Shown: positions 26,295 to 34,809, numbered from the stretch's first letter. The stretch: DNA of 64,000 nucleotides from Verrucomicrobiota bacterium (GCA_018240025.1 JAFEGM010000082.1:1-64000), one strand, 5' to 3'. Translations and numbers: made by a program. Notes: generated by a model from the letters alone, not told the origin.

Positions 26295-28190
26295 TTAGCG
26301 CCCGCCGAAACTCCAGGTCGCCCCCGCGAAGAAGGCGCGCCCGGGATTCGGGTAGCGTGGCACTTCCTCGTAGCGGCGGTCGGTCAGGTTCTCGACCCGC
26401 GCGAAGAGGCGCAGCTGGGCCGTGGCCTGCCAGTGGGCCCACACACGCAGCACGGTGTAGTCGGGCACGTCGCTGTTCGGCGCGCCGAAGTTGAGCTCCT
26501 CGCGCGCATTGACGTAGCGCAAATCGAGCCCGACTGCGGCGCGTTTCCGCGGCGTACCGGACTCCGGCAGGAACTGGTACGACGCGCCGGCGGTGAGCGT
26601 GTTGCGGGCGCGGCGCGGCAGGCGGGCGCCGTCGGGCTGGCTGATGTCCGCAGCGCTGGTGCGACGGGCGTCGAGATACGTGTAGGCGGCGCGCAGCTGC
26701 AGGCCGTCGAGCGGCTCCCAGCGCACGAACGACTCCAGCCCCTGCGTGCGGGCGCGGCCGAGATTCAGCGTCTCGAAGAAGTCGTTGAACCCGATGATGT
26801 TGGAGAGGCGATTGTAGAAATAGCTCGCGCCGAAGACGACCCGCCCGCCTGCCAGGCGCTGCTCGAAGCCGGCGTCGAACCCACGGCTCTTCTCCGGATC
26901 GAGCACGTCCGTATTGAACCGAAAGATCTTATCCTGCGGCGAGGGCGGGGCGAAGCCGGTCGCGTAGGAAGTGCGCAGCGTGAGGCCCAGCTTCGCGAAG
27001 ACGTAGCTCCCTGCGACGCGCCAGGTGCCGATGGTGCCGAAGTCGTTGAAATGCTCGACCCGTCCGCCGAGCACGAGCAGCAACCCCGGCAGCGGACGCA
27101 GGCTGGCCTGGGCAAAGCCCGCGTAGCTCTCGGTCACGTCGCGCAGATACGGCTCGCCGAAGCTGGCCGGGTAGAGCGGACGATACTGCTCGGCCTTGGT
27201 GCGGCCGTAGTAGCCGCCGGCCGTGAGCGTGAGCCAGCGGGTCAGCTCGAAGTCGCCCTGCAGATCGGCCTGCGTGCGGCGGAAGACCGCCTTGGTCGGA
27301 TTCGAGCCGAGCAAGGAGTCGATCTGCGGATCGTTCACCTGCTCCTCGCGATCGAGCGTGAAGACCGCGCGCAACTTGATCGCGCTGGTCGTCTGCCATT
27401 CCACATTGGGCGCGAGCAGCCAGCGCTTGGTCAGCAGGTTGTCGGTCGGCGTGGGCGCATTGGTCGGCCCCGGATTGCTCGCATCGTCCCGCGAGAAGGT
27501 GGCCAAGACCCCAAGACGGAAGTTCGGCAGCGCGCGCGGGGACCAGCCAAAATTCCCGAGGAAGCTGGTGGCGCGATACTGGTTGTTGGGCCGGTCGTTG
27601 TCGGTGTCGAGCCGGGCACCCGCGACGAGGAAATCGACCTCGCCCAGCTTGCCGCTGGCCTGGGCGCGCTCGCGGAAGGTACCGAACGAACCGCCCTCGA
27701 ACGAGAAGCTGCCGCGCGGCGCGCCCTGGCCCCGCGACGAGAACAGCTGGATGCTGCCAGCCAGCGCCCGCGGGCCGTAAAGCGTGGATTGCGGGCCGCG
27801 CTGGACCTCGATGCGACCGAGCCCGGTGGTGGCGAGATCGGCGAAGTTGAAGGCGCCGGCGAGGCCCTGGTTGATGGCGATGCCGTCGAGCAGCACCTGG
27901 GTGTGCTCGCTCTTCAGCCCGCGGGTGAAGACGCTGGTGACCTGACCGGGGGTGCCGGTCTGGACGACATCGAGTCCCGGCACGTCGCGCAGGGCGTCGG
28001 CGACGGAGTCGATCTGCCGATTCTCCAGGTCTTCCGCGCGAAGCGTGGTCACGGCGGCGGGGACTTCCTCCTCGGGCAGCGGGAGGCGGGTGGCGGTCAC
28101 GACGACCGGTTTTTCGTCGGCCCGGAGCGGGACGACGCAGGCAAAGACGGCGGCGCCGAGCAGGGCGCGGCCGCGCAGGAATGGGATCAT
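26295..28190 (-). CDS. btuB: TonB-dependent outer-membrane receptor, probable cobalamin (BtuB-like) importer
   Basis: A 631-residue receptor from the ATG at 28190, chosen because the signal peptide starts there (MIPFLRGRALLGAAVFACVV) and because the upstream extension would lie in the riboswitch. Just after cleavage comes a TonB box-like VVVTATRL, then a plug domain (LRDVPGLDVVQTGTPGQVTS; QVLLDGIAIN; IEVQRGPQSTLYG) and a 22-strand-type barrel ending in the aromatic signature TWSFGGR. Size and plug motifs match BtuB. The cobalamin riboswitch in its leader is the main evidence for the substrate. No btuCDF genes are in the window. Confidence 0.9.
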   Translation of the reverse strand: MIPFLRGRALLGAAVFACVVPLRADEKPVVVTATRLPLPEEEVPAAVTTLRAEDLENRQIDSVADALRDVPGLDVVQTGTPGQVTSVFTRGLKSEHTQVLLDGIAINQGLAGAFNFADLATTGLGRIEVQRGPQSTLYGPRALAGSIQLFSSRGQGAPRGSFSFEGGSFGTFRERAQASGKLGEVDFLVAGARLDTDNDRPNNQYRATSFLGNFGWSPRALPNFRLGVLATFSRDDASNPGPTNAPTPTDNLLTKRWLLAPNVEWQTTSAIKLRAVFTLDREEQVNDPQIDSLLGSNPTKAVFRRTQADLQGDFELTRWLTLTAGGYYGRTKAEQYRPLYPASFGEPYLRDVTESYAGFAQASLRPLPGLLLVLGGRVEHFNDFGTIGTWRVAGSYVFAKLGLTLRTSYATGFAPPSPQDKIFRFNTDVLDPEKSRGFDAGFEQRLAGGRVVFGASYFYNRLSNIIGFNDFFETLNLGRARTQGLESFVRWEPLDGLQLRAAYTYLDARRTSAADISQPDGARLPRRARNTLTAGASYQFLPESGTPRKRAAVGLDLRYVNAREELNFGAPNSDVPDYTVLRVWAHWQATAQLRLFARVENLTDRRYEEVPRYPNPGRAFFAGATWSFGGR

Positions 28191-28323
28191 GTAGGTTGGG
28201 TCGGCGGAAAAGCCGCCCGACGACCGCGCGGCGAGGCCGCGAGCCAGCAGGGACAGGACTTCTCCGGTGTTTTCAGGCGAAACAACGTCGGGCCTTCCGC
28301 TTCGGCGGGGGCTCGTGGAGCGC

Positions 28324-28484
28324 GGCTCGGGCAAGTATTCTGACTCCTGGCTTCGCCTTCCCCCGGCCTTCACCGCTCGCCCGCGGTTGGCGGGTTCGCG
28401 ATTGGCTGCTTGCGCATCGGGGGTCGTATCCAGTTACAGCAGCGCGACTGTTCCCGGTTTTCACGGGATTCCATGCGCCGAGCC
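28324..28484 (-). ncRNA. Cobalamin (AdoCbl-class) riboswitch
   Basis: Read on the minus strand, a closing stem GGCTCGG/CCGAGCC (28484-28478 with 28330-28324) encloses the class's conserved blocks: GGAATCCCGTGAAAACCGGG, then AACAG...GCTGTAAC, and the B12 box AAGCCAGGAGTCAGAATACT followed by TGCC (28353-28330). It precedes the TonB receptor start by about 134 bases, leaving room for an expression platform. When cobalamin binds, expression of the importer is expected to fall. In the 28191-28672 gap I see only this riboswitch and the hairpin at 28523-28562. Confidence 0.93.
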
Positions 28485-28522
28485 ACCCCGGACCGCGTTG
28501 CGGCGGCCCGGGAGCGATGTCG

Positions 28523-28562
28523 AAAAGAACAAAACTGCCCGCCCGCATCGCACCGCGGGCAG
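28523..28562 (-). terminator. Hairpin with U-tract upstream of the riboswitch
   Basis: On the minus strand CTGCCCGC and GCGGGCAG form a perfect 8-bp stem with a 12-base loop (28562-28535), followed by TTTTGTTCTTTT. It has the form of an intrinsic terminator placed ahead of the riboswitch. It may insulate the riboswitch from antisense transcription starting near 28673, or the T-rich stretch may instead belong to a promoter. Confidence 0.5.
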
Positions 28563-28672
28563 CGTCGGTCAAGCATCCGCCCCGGCGGTCGACGACGAAG
28601 CAAGGGAAAGACCCTACGCTGCATTCTCGTCTTGCCCCACGCGCCGGCCTCCCTTTCATTTCCCTAATCAAC

Positions 28673-29017
28673 ATGAAGACGCCCGTCCTCCTTCTCGCGG
28701 CCCTTGCGGCCAGCGTGTTCGTCCAGGTCAGCCCGGCGCAGGAGCCCAATGTGCGCGCCCGGCGTACCTTCGTCCTGCCGCGTCCGCAGACGCCGGCTCC
28801 GAAGAGCGAGCCGACGATCGACGAAGGCAGCCGCACGGGCGGGGTCATCGGCCGTGTCACGCGGGCCGACAACCCGCTGCAGCTCATCAATCCCTTTGCC
28901 CCGGCCCGCTACGGCAGCGGCGAAAAGATGACCGACGGCAACAAATCGCAGGGCTCGCAGTCGCCCGGCGAAGAGGAGAAGCCGAAGGTGATCAAGATCT
29001 TCAGCTACGAGTTTTGA
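28673..29017 (+). CDS. Small exported protein, function unknown
   Basis: A 114-residue protein with a clear signal peptide (MKTPVLLLAALAASVFVQVSPAQ, cleavage likely after SPA). The mature part is polar and Pro/Lys-rich with a short central motif (GGVIGRVTRADNPLQLINPF, APARYGSG) and the C-terminus VIKIFSYEF. No domain recognised. It is divergent from the riboswitch-controlled receptor and 12 bp upstream of the GT9 gene, but its GC-rich codon use matches the chromosome, unlike the GT9 gene. Confidence 0.65.
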   Translation: MKTPVLLLAALAASVFVQVSPAQEPNVRARRTFVLPRPQTPAPKSEPTIDEGSRTGGVIGRVTRADNPLQLINPFAPARYGSGEKMTDGNKSQGSQSPGEEEKPKVIKIFSYEF

Positions 29018-29029
29018 GCGGGCGGCCCA

Positions 29030-30088
29030 ATGCGGCTACTATTCATCAAGCCGAAGCTAATTGGCGATGCACTGCTGATGTCGCCTGCGCTCCGCGCCGC
29101 TAGGGCGAAGTACCCCGCAGCAACGATACACGTTGTTTGTCGCAGCGGAAGCGCGGAAATCTTGGATGGGTGCAGCGAGATTGATCGTGTTTTCGCAACC
29201 GCCGCACCGAGCTCAGACGGTCGCGAACGGCGTTTGGCAGCCGAGCTTGCCCTAATCCGAGAACTGCGGCGCGAGTTCTACGATTGGGCATTCGAACTCA
29301 GCGATACTGATCGCGGCCGCTTTCTCGCACTAGCTGCCAGGGCAAATGGGCGGGTGATGCATTCATTGACGCAAGATCGGCGAAAACGCGCTCTCTTCCA
29401 CTGCATTTGGCAGCTGTCATTCCGCCAGGTGGAAGGCATTACACACCAAGCCGTCCATTCTACCTACGCCGATTGGTTTCTTGTTAATCAGGTCCTTGAT
29501 CTTGGCCAGCAACCGGCGAGTCTTTCGTATCGGCCTTGCGTTTTTGACCCGATTCGTGCTGGTCTTGCCGAAGTTGAGCCGGTACTGCCTGCCAATCGGC
29601 TCGTAATTCACGGTGGAACGCGGCTACCCAGTAAAGCGTGGCCAGATGCCCGATGGGTGGCCTTGCTTGAAGCCGTAGCCGATAGATTCGATGCCGTGTT
29701 TCTAAGTTTTGGCCCTTCTAAACGCGAAGAAGATTTTGCTCACAGACTGACACTCGTTCGACCCACCAAGATCTTTTGCCCCAGTTTTACGCTTCCGTGG
29801 CATCAACTCGCGTCTCTCCTTCAAGGAGCGAAACTTTTCGTCGGCGTTGACACCGCCGCAATGCACTTAGCCGTTGCATGCGGCTGTCCAGTTGTGGCTA
29901 TATGGGGACCAAGCTCTGCAATAAGGTGGGGGCCTTGTGGCCCGCGTGATCGCGTGGTGATCGGAGGGAAAATTGTGAGTCCGCCCTTCTCGAACAGTTG
30001 CGGCTATTCTCCCGACCGTCAGACAACTGAAAATTCTGTCGAGGACGTCATCTTGGCAATTCAATTGTTGCTGTCTGAACAAGGCTAA
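29030..30088 (+). CDS. Glycosyltransferase family 9 (heptosyltransferase-like)
   Basis: A 352-residue GT-B enzyme. The N-terminus MRLLFIKPKLIGDALLMSPA is the GT9 signature (phosphate/sugar loop). The C-terminal donor domain has VIHGGTRLPSKAWPDARWVA, SFGPSKREE and the diagnostic FVGVDTAAMHLAVACGCPVV, followed by AIWGPSSAIRWGP. GT9 enzymes add heptose or related sugars to lipopolysaccharide core or other envelope glycans. Base composition is clearly lower in GC than both neighbours, with frequent A/T-ending codons, indicating horizontal acquisition together with the next gene. Confidence 0.9.
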   Translation: MRLLFIKPKLIGDALLMSPALRAARAKYPAATIHVVCRSGSAEILDGCSEIDRVFATAAPSSDGRERRLAAELALIRELRREFYDWAFELSDTDRGRFLALAARANGRVMHSLTQDRRKRALFHCIWQLSFRQVEGITHQAVHSTYADWFLVNQVLDLGQQPASLSYRPCVFDPIRAGLAEVEPVLPANRLVIHGGTRLPSKAWPDARWVALLEAVADRFDAVFLSFGPSKREEDFAHRLTLVRPTKIFCPSFTLPWHQLASLLQGAKLFVGVDTAAMHLAVACGCPVVAIWGPSSAIRWGPCGPRDRVVIGGKIVSPPFSNSCGYSPDRQTTENSVEDVILAIQLLLSEQG

Positions 30089-30120
30089 ACATACCTCAAT
30101 TCATGCTATAGAACTCTGAT

Positions 30121-30723
30121 ATGATAGTTTGGCCTAACCACTGTGAAACAATAACAGCCCTGCATGACGCGCACACGGAAGCTTGGCATGGCCACAGAGC
30201 GTCTGTTTCTATGACTGACAGTTTTTCCATGATCGTGATTGAAAACCATAGACGTAATTTTGATCTTTGGCATGTCGAGGACGAAGCCCGACGCGAAGAT
30301 CTTGGCATCGATCACGTCTACCACGCTAAACGTAAGATCGATCGTCTGAATGCGGAGCGGAATGACCTCGTTGAGCGGATCGATCAAGCTCTTATTGAGA
30401 TGGTGCCCGTGGCCATTAACGCACCTCTCAACTCGGAGACACCTGGACAAATTATCGATAGACTATCGATCCTAAGTCTAAAGATCTTCCACATGGCAAT
30501 CGAATCCATGCGGGCAGACGCAGAGCCTTCCCATCGCGAAAACTCGGGGCATCGATTAGAGGTACTTTTTAGGCAGCGGTCGGATTTGAGTCGGTGCCTC
30601 GGTGAACTCATGACGGAAGTTTCCCAAGGGCGACGTGGCTACAGGATATATTTCCAATTCAAAATGTATAACGATCCGGCGTTTAACCCTTCGTTGTATG
30701 GACAGCGGACTAAACAAACCTAG
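30121..30723 (+). CDS. DUF4254 family protein
   Basis: A 200-residue helical protein matching the DUF4254 pattern: an early HDAHTEAWH, then VIENHRRNFDLWHVEDEARR and AKRKIDRLNAERNDLVERID, with TPGQIIDRLSILSLKIFHM toward the C-terminus. The family is commonly found beside heptosyltransferases in LPS clusters and, like here, follows a GT9 gene (32 bp gap). Its activity is unestablished; conserved His/Glu/Asp residues hint at a metal or nucleotide-sugar function. It shares the low GC content of the preceding gene. Confidence 0.8.
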   Translation: MIVWPNHCETITALHDAHTEAWHGHRASVSMTDSFSMIVIENHRRNFDLWHVEDEARREDLGIDHVYHAKRKIDRLNAERNDLVERIDQALIEMVPVAINAPLNSETPGQIIDRLSILSLKIFHMAIESMRADAEPSHRENSGHRLEVLFRQRSDLSRCLGELMTEVSQGRRGYRIYFQFKMYNDPAFNPSLYGQRTKQT

Positions 30724-30887
30724 CCTCTCACTCCGATCTGGGATAGAGAATTAGAGCCTTTCAATGTCGGCTGTTTCTCCCGCTGGTTGTGTAATCACAG
30801 GTGGGTAATGACGCCTGACGCGGCAGCTCAAGCAAATCTTTCTGCCGCTGGTTGCGGGCTTCGCCCATTGGTAAAGAGACTCCGCCG

Positions 30888-31727
30888 ATGAAGCGCGCCG
30901 CGCCTGCCAAGATCAATCTGTCGCTCCGGGTGCTGCGCAAGCGCGCGGACGGATTCCACGAGCTCGAGACGCTGATGGCTCCGCTGACGCTGGCCGACGA
31001 GCTGACGTTTCTGCCGCGGCGTGCGTTTCAGGTCACCTGCTCGGACCCCTCGCTGCCGACGGACGAATCGAACCTCGCCGTGCGCGCCGCCCGGCTTTTC
31101 CAACAGCGCACCGGCCGCGCGACCGAGGTTCGCATCGAGCTCGAGAAGCGCGTGCCGCACGGTGCCGGCCTCGGCGGGGGCAGCAGCGATGCGGCGGCGG
31201 TGCTGCTCGGACTCAACGATCTGTACGACCTGCGCCTGCCCCGCGCCGAACTCGCCGCCATGGCCGCGGAGCTGGGTTCGGACATTCCGTTCTTCATCTA
31301 CGAAGCGCCGGCCTGGTGCCGCGGGCGCGGCGAACGGGTCGAGCCGACTGCCCTGCCCGCGCCCGTCCCGCTGCTGCTGCTCAAGCCGCCCTTCCCGGTG
31401 CCGACGCCCGACGCCTACCGGCACTGGGCCACCTCGCGCGAGCTGCCGGGCATCGACTACGCTCCGCAGGCGCTGCCCTGGGGCCTGCTGGTGAACGACC
31501 TCGAGCGTCCGGTCTTCGAGAAATACGTGGTGCTCGCGACGATGAAAATGTGGCTGCGTGCCCAGCCGGAGGTGGCCGCGGCGCTGATGTCGGGCTCGGG
31601 GTCGACCATGTTCGCGGTGCTGAACGCCCCGGCCGGGGCGGCCGCGCTGGCCGAGCGGGCCCGGGCGGAATATGGCGAGTCGCTCTGGACGTGCGCCGCG
31701 TTTGCGCAACCCTCGGCCTCCGCATGA
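30888..31727 (+). CDS. ispE: 4-diphosphocytidyl-2-C-methyl-D-erythritol kinase IspE
   Basis: A 279-residue GHMP kinase of the non-mevalonate isoprenoid pathway, phosphorylating CDP-ME at the 2-hydroxyl. The N-terminal motif AAPAKINLSLRVLRKRADGF contains the conserved Lys and Asn. The ATP-binding glycine-rich loop is PHGAGLGGGSSDAAA (residues ~90-104), and the C-terminal motif is MSGSGSTMFAV. The start at 30888 gives the normal family length. Its stop overlaps the thrC start (ATGA), so the two are probably translationally coupled. Confidence 0.95.
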   Translation: MKRAAPAKINLSLRVLRKRADGFHELETLMAPLTLADELTFLPRRAFQVTCSDPSLPTDESNLAVRAARLFQQRTGRATEVRIELEKRVPHGAGLGGGSSDAAAVLLGLNDLYDLRLPRAELAAMAAELGSDIPFFIYEAPAWCRGRGERVEPTALPAPVPLLLLKPPFPVPTPDAYRHWATSRELPGIDYAPQALPWGLLVNDLERPVFEKYVVLATMKMWLRAQPEVAAALMSGSGSTMFAVLNAPAGAAALAERARAEYGESLWTCAAFAQPSASA

Positions 31728-32827
31728 GCGCAGCCACCATTCTCCACGACCGCGGGGTCATCGCCCGCTACCGCGCCTTCCTTCCCTGCATCGGTCCGCA
31801 GACTCCGGTCATCTCGCTGAACGAAGGCAGCACGCCGCTCATCCATTCGCCCAAGCTCTCCGCACTGCTCGGCCGCGGGGCGCAGGTGTATTTGAAATAC
31901 GAGGGGCTGAATCCGACCTGCTCGTTCAAGGACCGTGGCATGACGGTGGCGGTCTCGAAGGCGGCCGAGGCCGGGGCGCAGGCCGTGGTCTGCGCCTCGA
32001 CCGGGAACACCTCGGCCGCGGCTGCGGCTTACGCGGCTCGCGCCCGGCTGGGCTCGATCGTCCTGCTGCCGGCCGGCAAGATCGCGCTGGGCAAGCTCGT
32101 GCAGGCTTTCGCCTACGGCTCGAAGGTCATCGCCATCGAGGGCAATTTCGACGACGCGCTGCGGCTCGTGCGCGAGCTCGGCGAGGACCGCACCAGCGGC
32201 ATCGCGGTGGTCAATTCGATCAACCCGTTTCGGCTCGAGGGACAGAAGACCGCCTCGTTCGAGATCATCGAGGAACTCGGCGAGGCACCCGACGTCCACT
32301 TCCTGCCGGTGGGCAATGCCGGCAACATCACCGCGTACTGGCAGGGCTACCGGGAATGGCACGCGCTGGGCAAGGCGGGTCGCCTGCCCCGCATGGCGGG
32401 CGTGCAGGCGGCCGGAGCTGCGCCGATCTTCCACGATCGCCTGGTCGAGGCGCCGGAGACGGTGGCCACGGCGATCCGCATCGGCAATCCGGCCAGCTGG
32501 GACGGGGCCCGCGCCGCACTGCGGGAATCGGGCGGCCACATCGACGCCGCCACCGACGCCGAGATTCTCCACGCCCAAGCCTGGCTGGCGCGCGAGGAAG
32601 GCATTTTCGCCGAACCCGCCAGCGCGGCCTCGGTGGCCGGGCTGTTGAGGGCTCACGCGGGAGCGTCGACTGCGTTCCCGCTGGCCAGCCTGCCGGAGGG
32701 TGCCAGCATCGTCTGCGTCCTGACCGGGCACGGCCTCAAGGACCCGGAGATCGCGAAGGCAGGACTGCCCGAGATCCGCACCGTGCGGGCCGAGAAGGCG
32801 GAGATTCTGCGGGCGATGGGGGCCTGA
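31724..32827 (+). CDS. thrC: Threonine synthase
   Basis: A 367-residue PLP enzyme converting O-phosphohomoserine to threonine. The early motif is EGSTPLIHS, the PLP lysine is Lys69 in SFKDRGM, the phosphate-binding Asn is in STGNTSAAAAAYAARA, and there is a GNAGNITAYW loop near 205. Length and motifs fit the short (bacterial class I-like, plant-related) threonine synthases. It begins at an ATG overlapping the ispE stop. Pairing with ispE is unusual metabolically and probably reflects operon packing only. Confidence 0.94.
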   Translation: MSAATILHDRGVIARYRAFLPCIGPQTPVISLNEGSTPLIHSPKLSALLGRGAQVYLKYEGLNPTCSFKDRGMTVAVSKAAEAGAQAVVCASTGNTSAAAAAYAARARLGSIVLLPAGKIALGKLVQAFAYGSKVIAIEGNFDDALRLVRELGEDRTSGIAVVNSINPFRLEGQKTASFEIIEELGEAPDVHFLPVGNAGNITAYWQGYREWHALGKAGRLPRMAGVQAAGAAPIFHDRLVEAPETVATAIRIGNPASWDGARAALRESGGHIDAATDAEILHAQAWLAREEGIFAEPASAASVAGLLRAHAGASTAFPLASLPEGASIVCVLTGHGLKDPEIAKAGLPEIRTVRAEKAEILRAMGA

Positions 32828-32890
32828 AGCGGGAGGACAACGAGGGCAACAGGATGGAGAGGACCAAGGACAGCGGAGTAGCTCTTTCCA

Positions 32891-32939
32891 GCGTCCTTCC
32901 CGTCCTTCAGCGTCCTTCCCGTCCTTCAGCGTCCTTCGC
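32891..32939. repeat. 19-bp tandem repeat invading the 3' end of the YqjK-like gene
   Basis: The unit GCGTCCTTCCCGTCCTTCA is present twice in tandem (32891-32909, 32910-32928) and then partially. The minus-strand gene 33341-32907 ends inside it, so its last residues (KDAEGREGR) and stop codon are repeat-derived. The gap after thrC otherwise holds purine-rich sequence of no recognised function. Confidence 0.8.
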
Positions 32940-33341
32940 CCCCAGCCATTCGCCCGCCTTTTTGGCGATCCAGGACATGACCAGCGGCTTCAGCACCGGC
33001 AGGAGCCAGCGCCCGACGGTCGCCACCACGCCGAAGGCGGCGCCCGCGGCCACAGGCTGAGCCACCGCCGCAGCGGCCTCGGTGGCCGCCGCTTCATTCG
33101 CGCGCAGCTTGCGCGGCGGGGCGACCACGACCTTGGGCCGACGCACCCGGGCCACCAGCAGGATGACTCCCAAGCCGGCCGCCGCGCCGCCGATCCACCA
33201 GGCGGGGTTTTGGTGCACCGAATGCTTCAGCCGCGTTTTGAAATCGAGCCCCTCGCGGACGCCGCCGCCCGCCCGGGCCATGGCGGCGCGGGCGCGGGCG
33301 AGTTCGAGCAGCAGCTGGCGTTTGCGTTCGGCGTCGTCCAT
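32907..33341 (-). CDS. YqjK-like single-pass membrane protein
   Basis: A 144-residue protein. A charged N-terminus (MDDAERKRQLLLELARARAA) resembling YqjK-type proteins is followed by a membrane segment (WWIGGAAAGLGVILLVAR) and a basic stretch, then an Ala-rich and amphipathic C-terminal region. It is the third gene of an operon equivalent to yqjD-yqjE-yqjK of enterobacteria. A TTG at 33356 overlapping the upstream stop is the alternative start; ATG at 33341 is preferred. The extreme C-terminus comes from a tandem repeat. Confidence 0.6.
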   Translation of the reverse strand: MDDAERKRQLLLELARARAAMARAGGGVREGLDFKTRLKHSVHQNPAWWIGGAAAGLGVILLVARVRRPKVVVAPPRKLRANEAAATEAAAAVAQPVAAGAAFGVVATVGRWLLPVLKPLVMSWIAKKAGEWLGAKDAEGREGR

Positions 33342-33352
33342 GGCGGCAGCAT

Positions 33353-33796
33353 TCAACGAGACTCGTCCCGAATTCCTTCCGGGCGCATCGGCAACTCGCG
33401 CGTCAGCCAGTCGCGGTCCTTCCGCAGCTCGGCCAGCGTTTCGGGGAAGGCCGGCCGCAGCACCGCGGCCCGAATGCCGAGCGCGCAGAGGAAGGCCAGC
33501 AGGAAATGAGCGGCTCCGAAGGCGGTCGTGATCACGATCCAGCTCCAGCCGGTGAACGCCTGCACCAGGAAGGCGAGGCCGAGCACGAAGAAGAAGTAGC
33601 CGAAGATCAGCCCGACCAGCGCCACGACCAGAAAGACGAGCGCCCGACCGTAACGGGAAAACGCCTCCCCGGATTCGAGCCCGGCGAGTTCAATCCGCGC
33701 GGAGATGTAGCCGACGAAAGCCCCCAGCAGATGCCGGAGGCTGTCGAAGAGTCCCGGAGGGGACCCGGCCGGAGCGGGGCGCGGGCCCGAGGGCAT
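33353..33796 (-). CDS. YqjE-like (phage holin superfamily III) membrane protein
   Basis: A 147-residue protein with an amphipathic N-terminal region (DSLRHLLGAFVGYISARIEL; then AGLESGEAFSRYG) and two long adjacent membrane segments (FLVVALVGLIFGYFFFVLGL; VITTAFGAAHFLLAFLCALG). This is the YqjE/PF07332 architecture; despite the holin name these are host inner-membrane proteins linked to stress and stationary phase. The start ATG at 33796 overlaps the upstream gene's stop (ATGA), indicating coupling with the DUF883-like gene. Confidence 0.8.
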   Translation of the reverse strand: MPSGPRPAPAGSPPGLFDSLRHLLGAFVGYISARIELAGLESGEAFSRYGRALVFLVVALVGLIFGYFFFVLGLAFLVQAFTGWSWIVITTAFGAAHFLLAFLCALGIRAAVLRPAFPETLAELRKDRDWLTRELPMRPEGIRDESR

Positions 33797-34179
33797 CAGC
33801 GCCGGAACAGGATGCCGAGGACGAAGCCCACGCCGAGCGCAGTCAGGACGGCCCGCACGGGGTTCTCCTTGATGTACACCTCGGCGTCGTCCTGGAAGGT
33901 GCGAGCCTGATCGCGGGCGGTGGAGTAGTAATCGGTCGCCTGAGTGCGCCACTCCCCGGCCCGGGCCTGGGCAGCGTGGCGGAACTCCTCGGCCTTGGCG
34001 GCGGCGGCTTCGCGCCATTCGTTGGCGCGGGCCGACGCCAGATCCTTGAACTCCTGGGCCTTGGCGGTGGCGGCCGCCTTGATCTCCTCGGCGGCCCGTT
34101 TGGCGTGGGCCTTGCCGGTCTCGAAACGGCTCTGGGCTTCGGCGCTGGACTCTTCGGGATTGGGATTCTCGTTGCTCAT
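33796..34179 (-). CDS. ElaB/YqjD/DUF883-like membrane-anchored protein
   Basis: A 127-residue protein: a long Ala/Glu/Lys/Arg-rich helix (~15-100) with a near-heptad pattern (AAAAKAEEFRHAAQARAGEW) and then the family signature YIKENPVRAVLTALGVGFVL as C-terminal membrane anchor, ending GILFRR. In E. coli YqjD/ElaB tether to the inner membrane by this tail and bind ribosomes in stationary phase; transfer of that role here is inference. The start ATG at 34179 is chosen over the upstream codons because the family begins in a polar region. First gene of a three-gene operon. Confidence 0.82.
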   Translation of the reverse strand: MSNENPNPEESSAEAQSRFETGKAHAKRAAEEIKAAATAKAQEFKDLASARANEWREAAAAKAEEFRHAAQARAGEWRTQATDYYSTARDQARTFQDDAEVYIKENPVRAVLTALGVGFVLGILFRR

Positions 34180-34234
34180 GGTCTGGAGTGGAAAGGGCAA
34201 TCCTGCTTCGTGGACGGGCGGATCGCCGGTGGCA

Positions 34235-34456
34235 TCATTTCTCGCGAAAGGTAATGCGCGCCTTGGTCAGGTCGTAAGGGGAAAGTTCGACGGTGACGCG
34301 ATCCCCCGGGACGATGCGGATGAAATGCTTCCGCATTTTCCCCGAGATATGCGCGAGCACGATCTTCCCGCCAGGCAGTTCCACCCGGAACATGGTGCCC
34401 GGGAGCACTTCCTTGACCACGCCTTCGGCGGCGATCGCTTCCTCTTTGTCAGACAT
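34235..34456 (-). CDS. infA: Translation initiation factor IF-1
   Basis: A 73-residue S1/OB-fold protein that binds the ribosomal A site during initiation. Motifs: [56 protein letters not shown]. The ATG at 34456 gives the standard family length. It is encoded upstream of, and on the same strand as, the DUF883-like operon (55-bp gap) and away from infB. Confidence 0.96.
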   Translation of the reverse strand: MSDKEEAIAAEGVVKEVLPGTMFRVELPGGKIVLAHISGKMRKHFIRIVPGDRVTVELSPYDLTKARITFREK

Positions 34457-34541
34457 TCTCAGTAATGTGCCCGCAGGCGGCGGAAGTGCCAAGGAAAGAT
34501 GAGGGAGACGTCGGTCTTCCGTGATTGAGTCGGGTCGGGAA

Positions 34542-34760
34542 GTTCGAAGCACGAAACTCGAACCGAGCGAAGCGAGATGGCCTCTCAAGCCAAATTGACG
34601 ACAGAGGCAAACTCGAAGGAATGTGAAACTCGAAGTTCGAAGATCCGCCTCCCGGTTCGATGACTCCTGCAAACAGGAGCCCAGATTTCCCGTCGGCGTT
34701 TTCGAACTTCGAACTTCGAACTTCGGACTTCCTTCGAGTTTCGAGTTTCGTTCTTCGAGT
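34542..34760. repeat. Large inverted-repeat element with heptamer arms and central hairpin
   Basis: Left-arm heptamers GTTCGAA, GCACGAA, ACTCGAA (34542-34562), ACTCGAA (34611) and ATGTGAA, ACTCGAA, GTTCGAA (34621-34641) face right-arm heptamers TTCGAAC x3, TTCGGAC (34701-34728) and TTCGAGT x2, TTCGTTC, TTCGAGT (34733-34760). The inner arm edges are symmetric about 34671, exactly where CTCCTG-CAAA-CAGGAG (34664-34679) sits. It fills most of the 34457-34809 divergent gap between infA and the M50 gene, so promoters for both must lie within or beside it. Confidence 0.85.
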
Positions 34761-34809
34761 TTTCCTCCAGGACCCTTGCGGCCCGGCCCCCGCGCCCGGA
34801 ACGTCCGGC

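Noticed and set aside
28191-28373. 61-residue N-terminal extension of the TonB receptor
   Set aside because: It would translate the riboswitch region and places the signal peptide internally.
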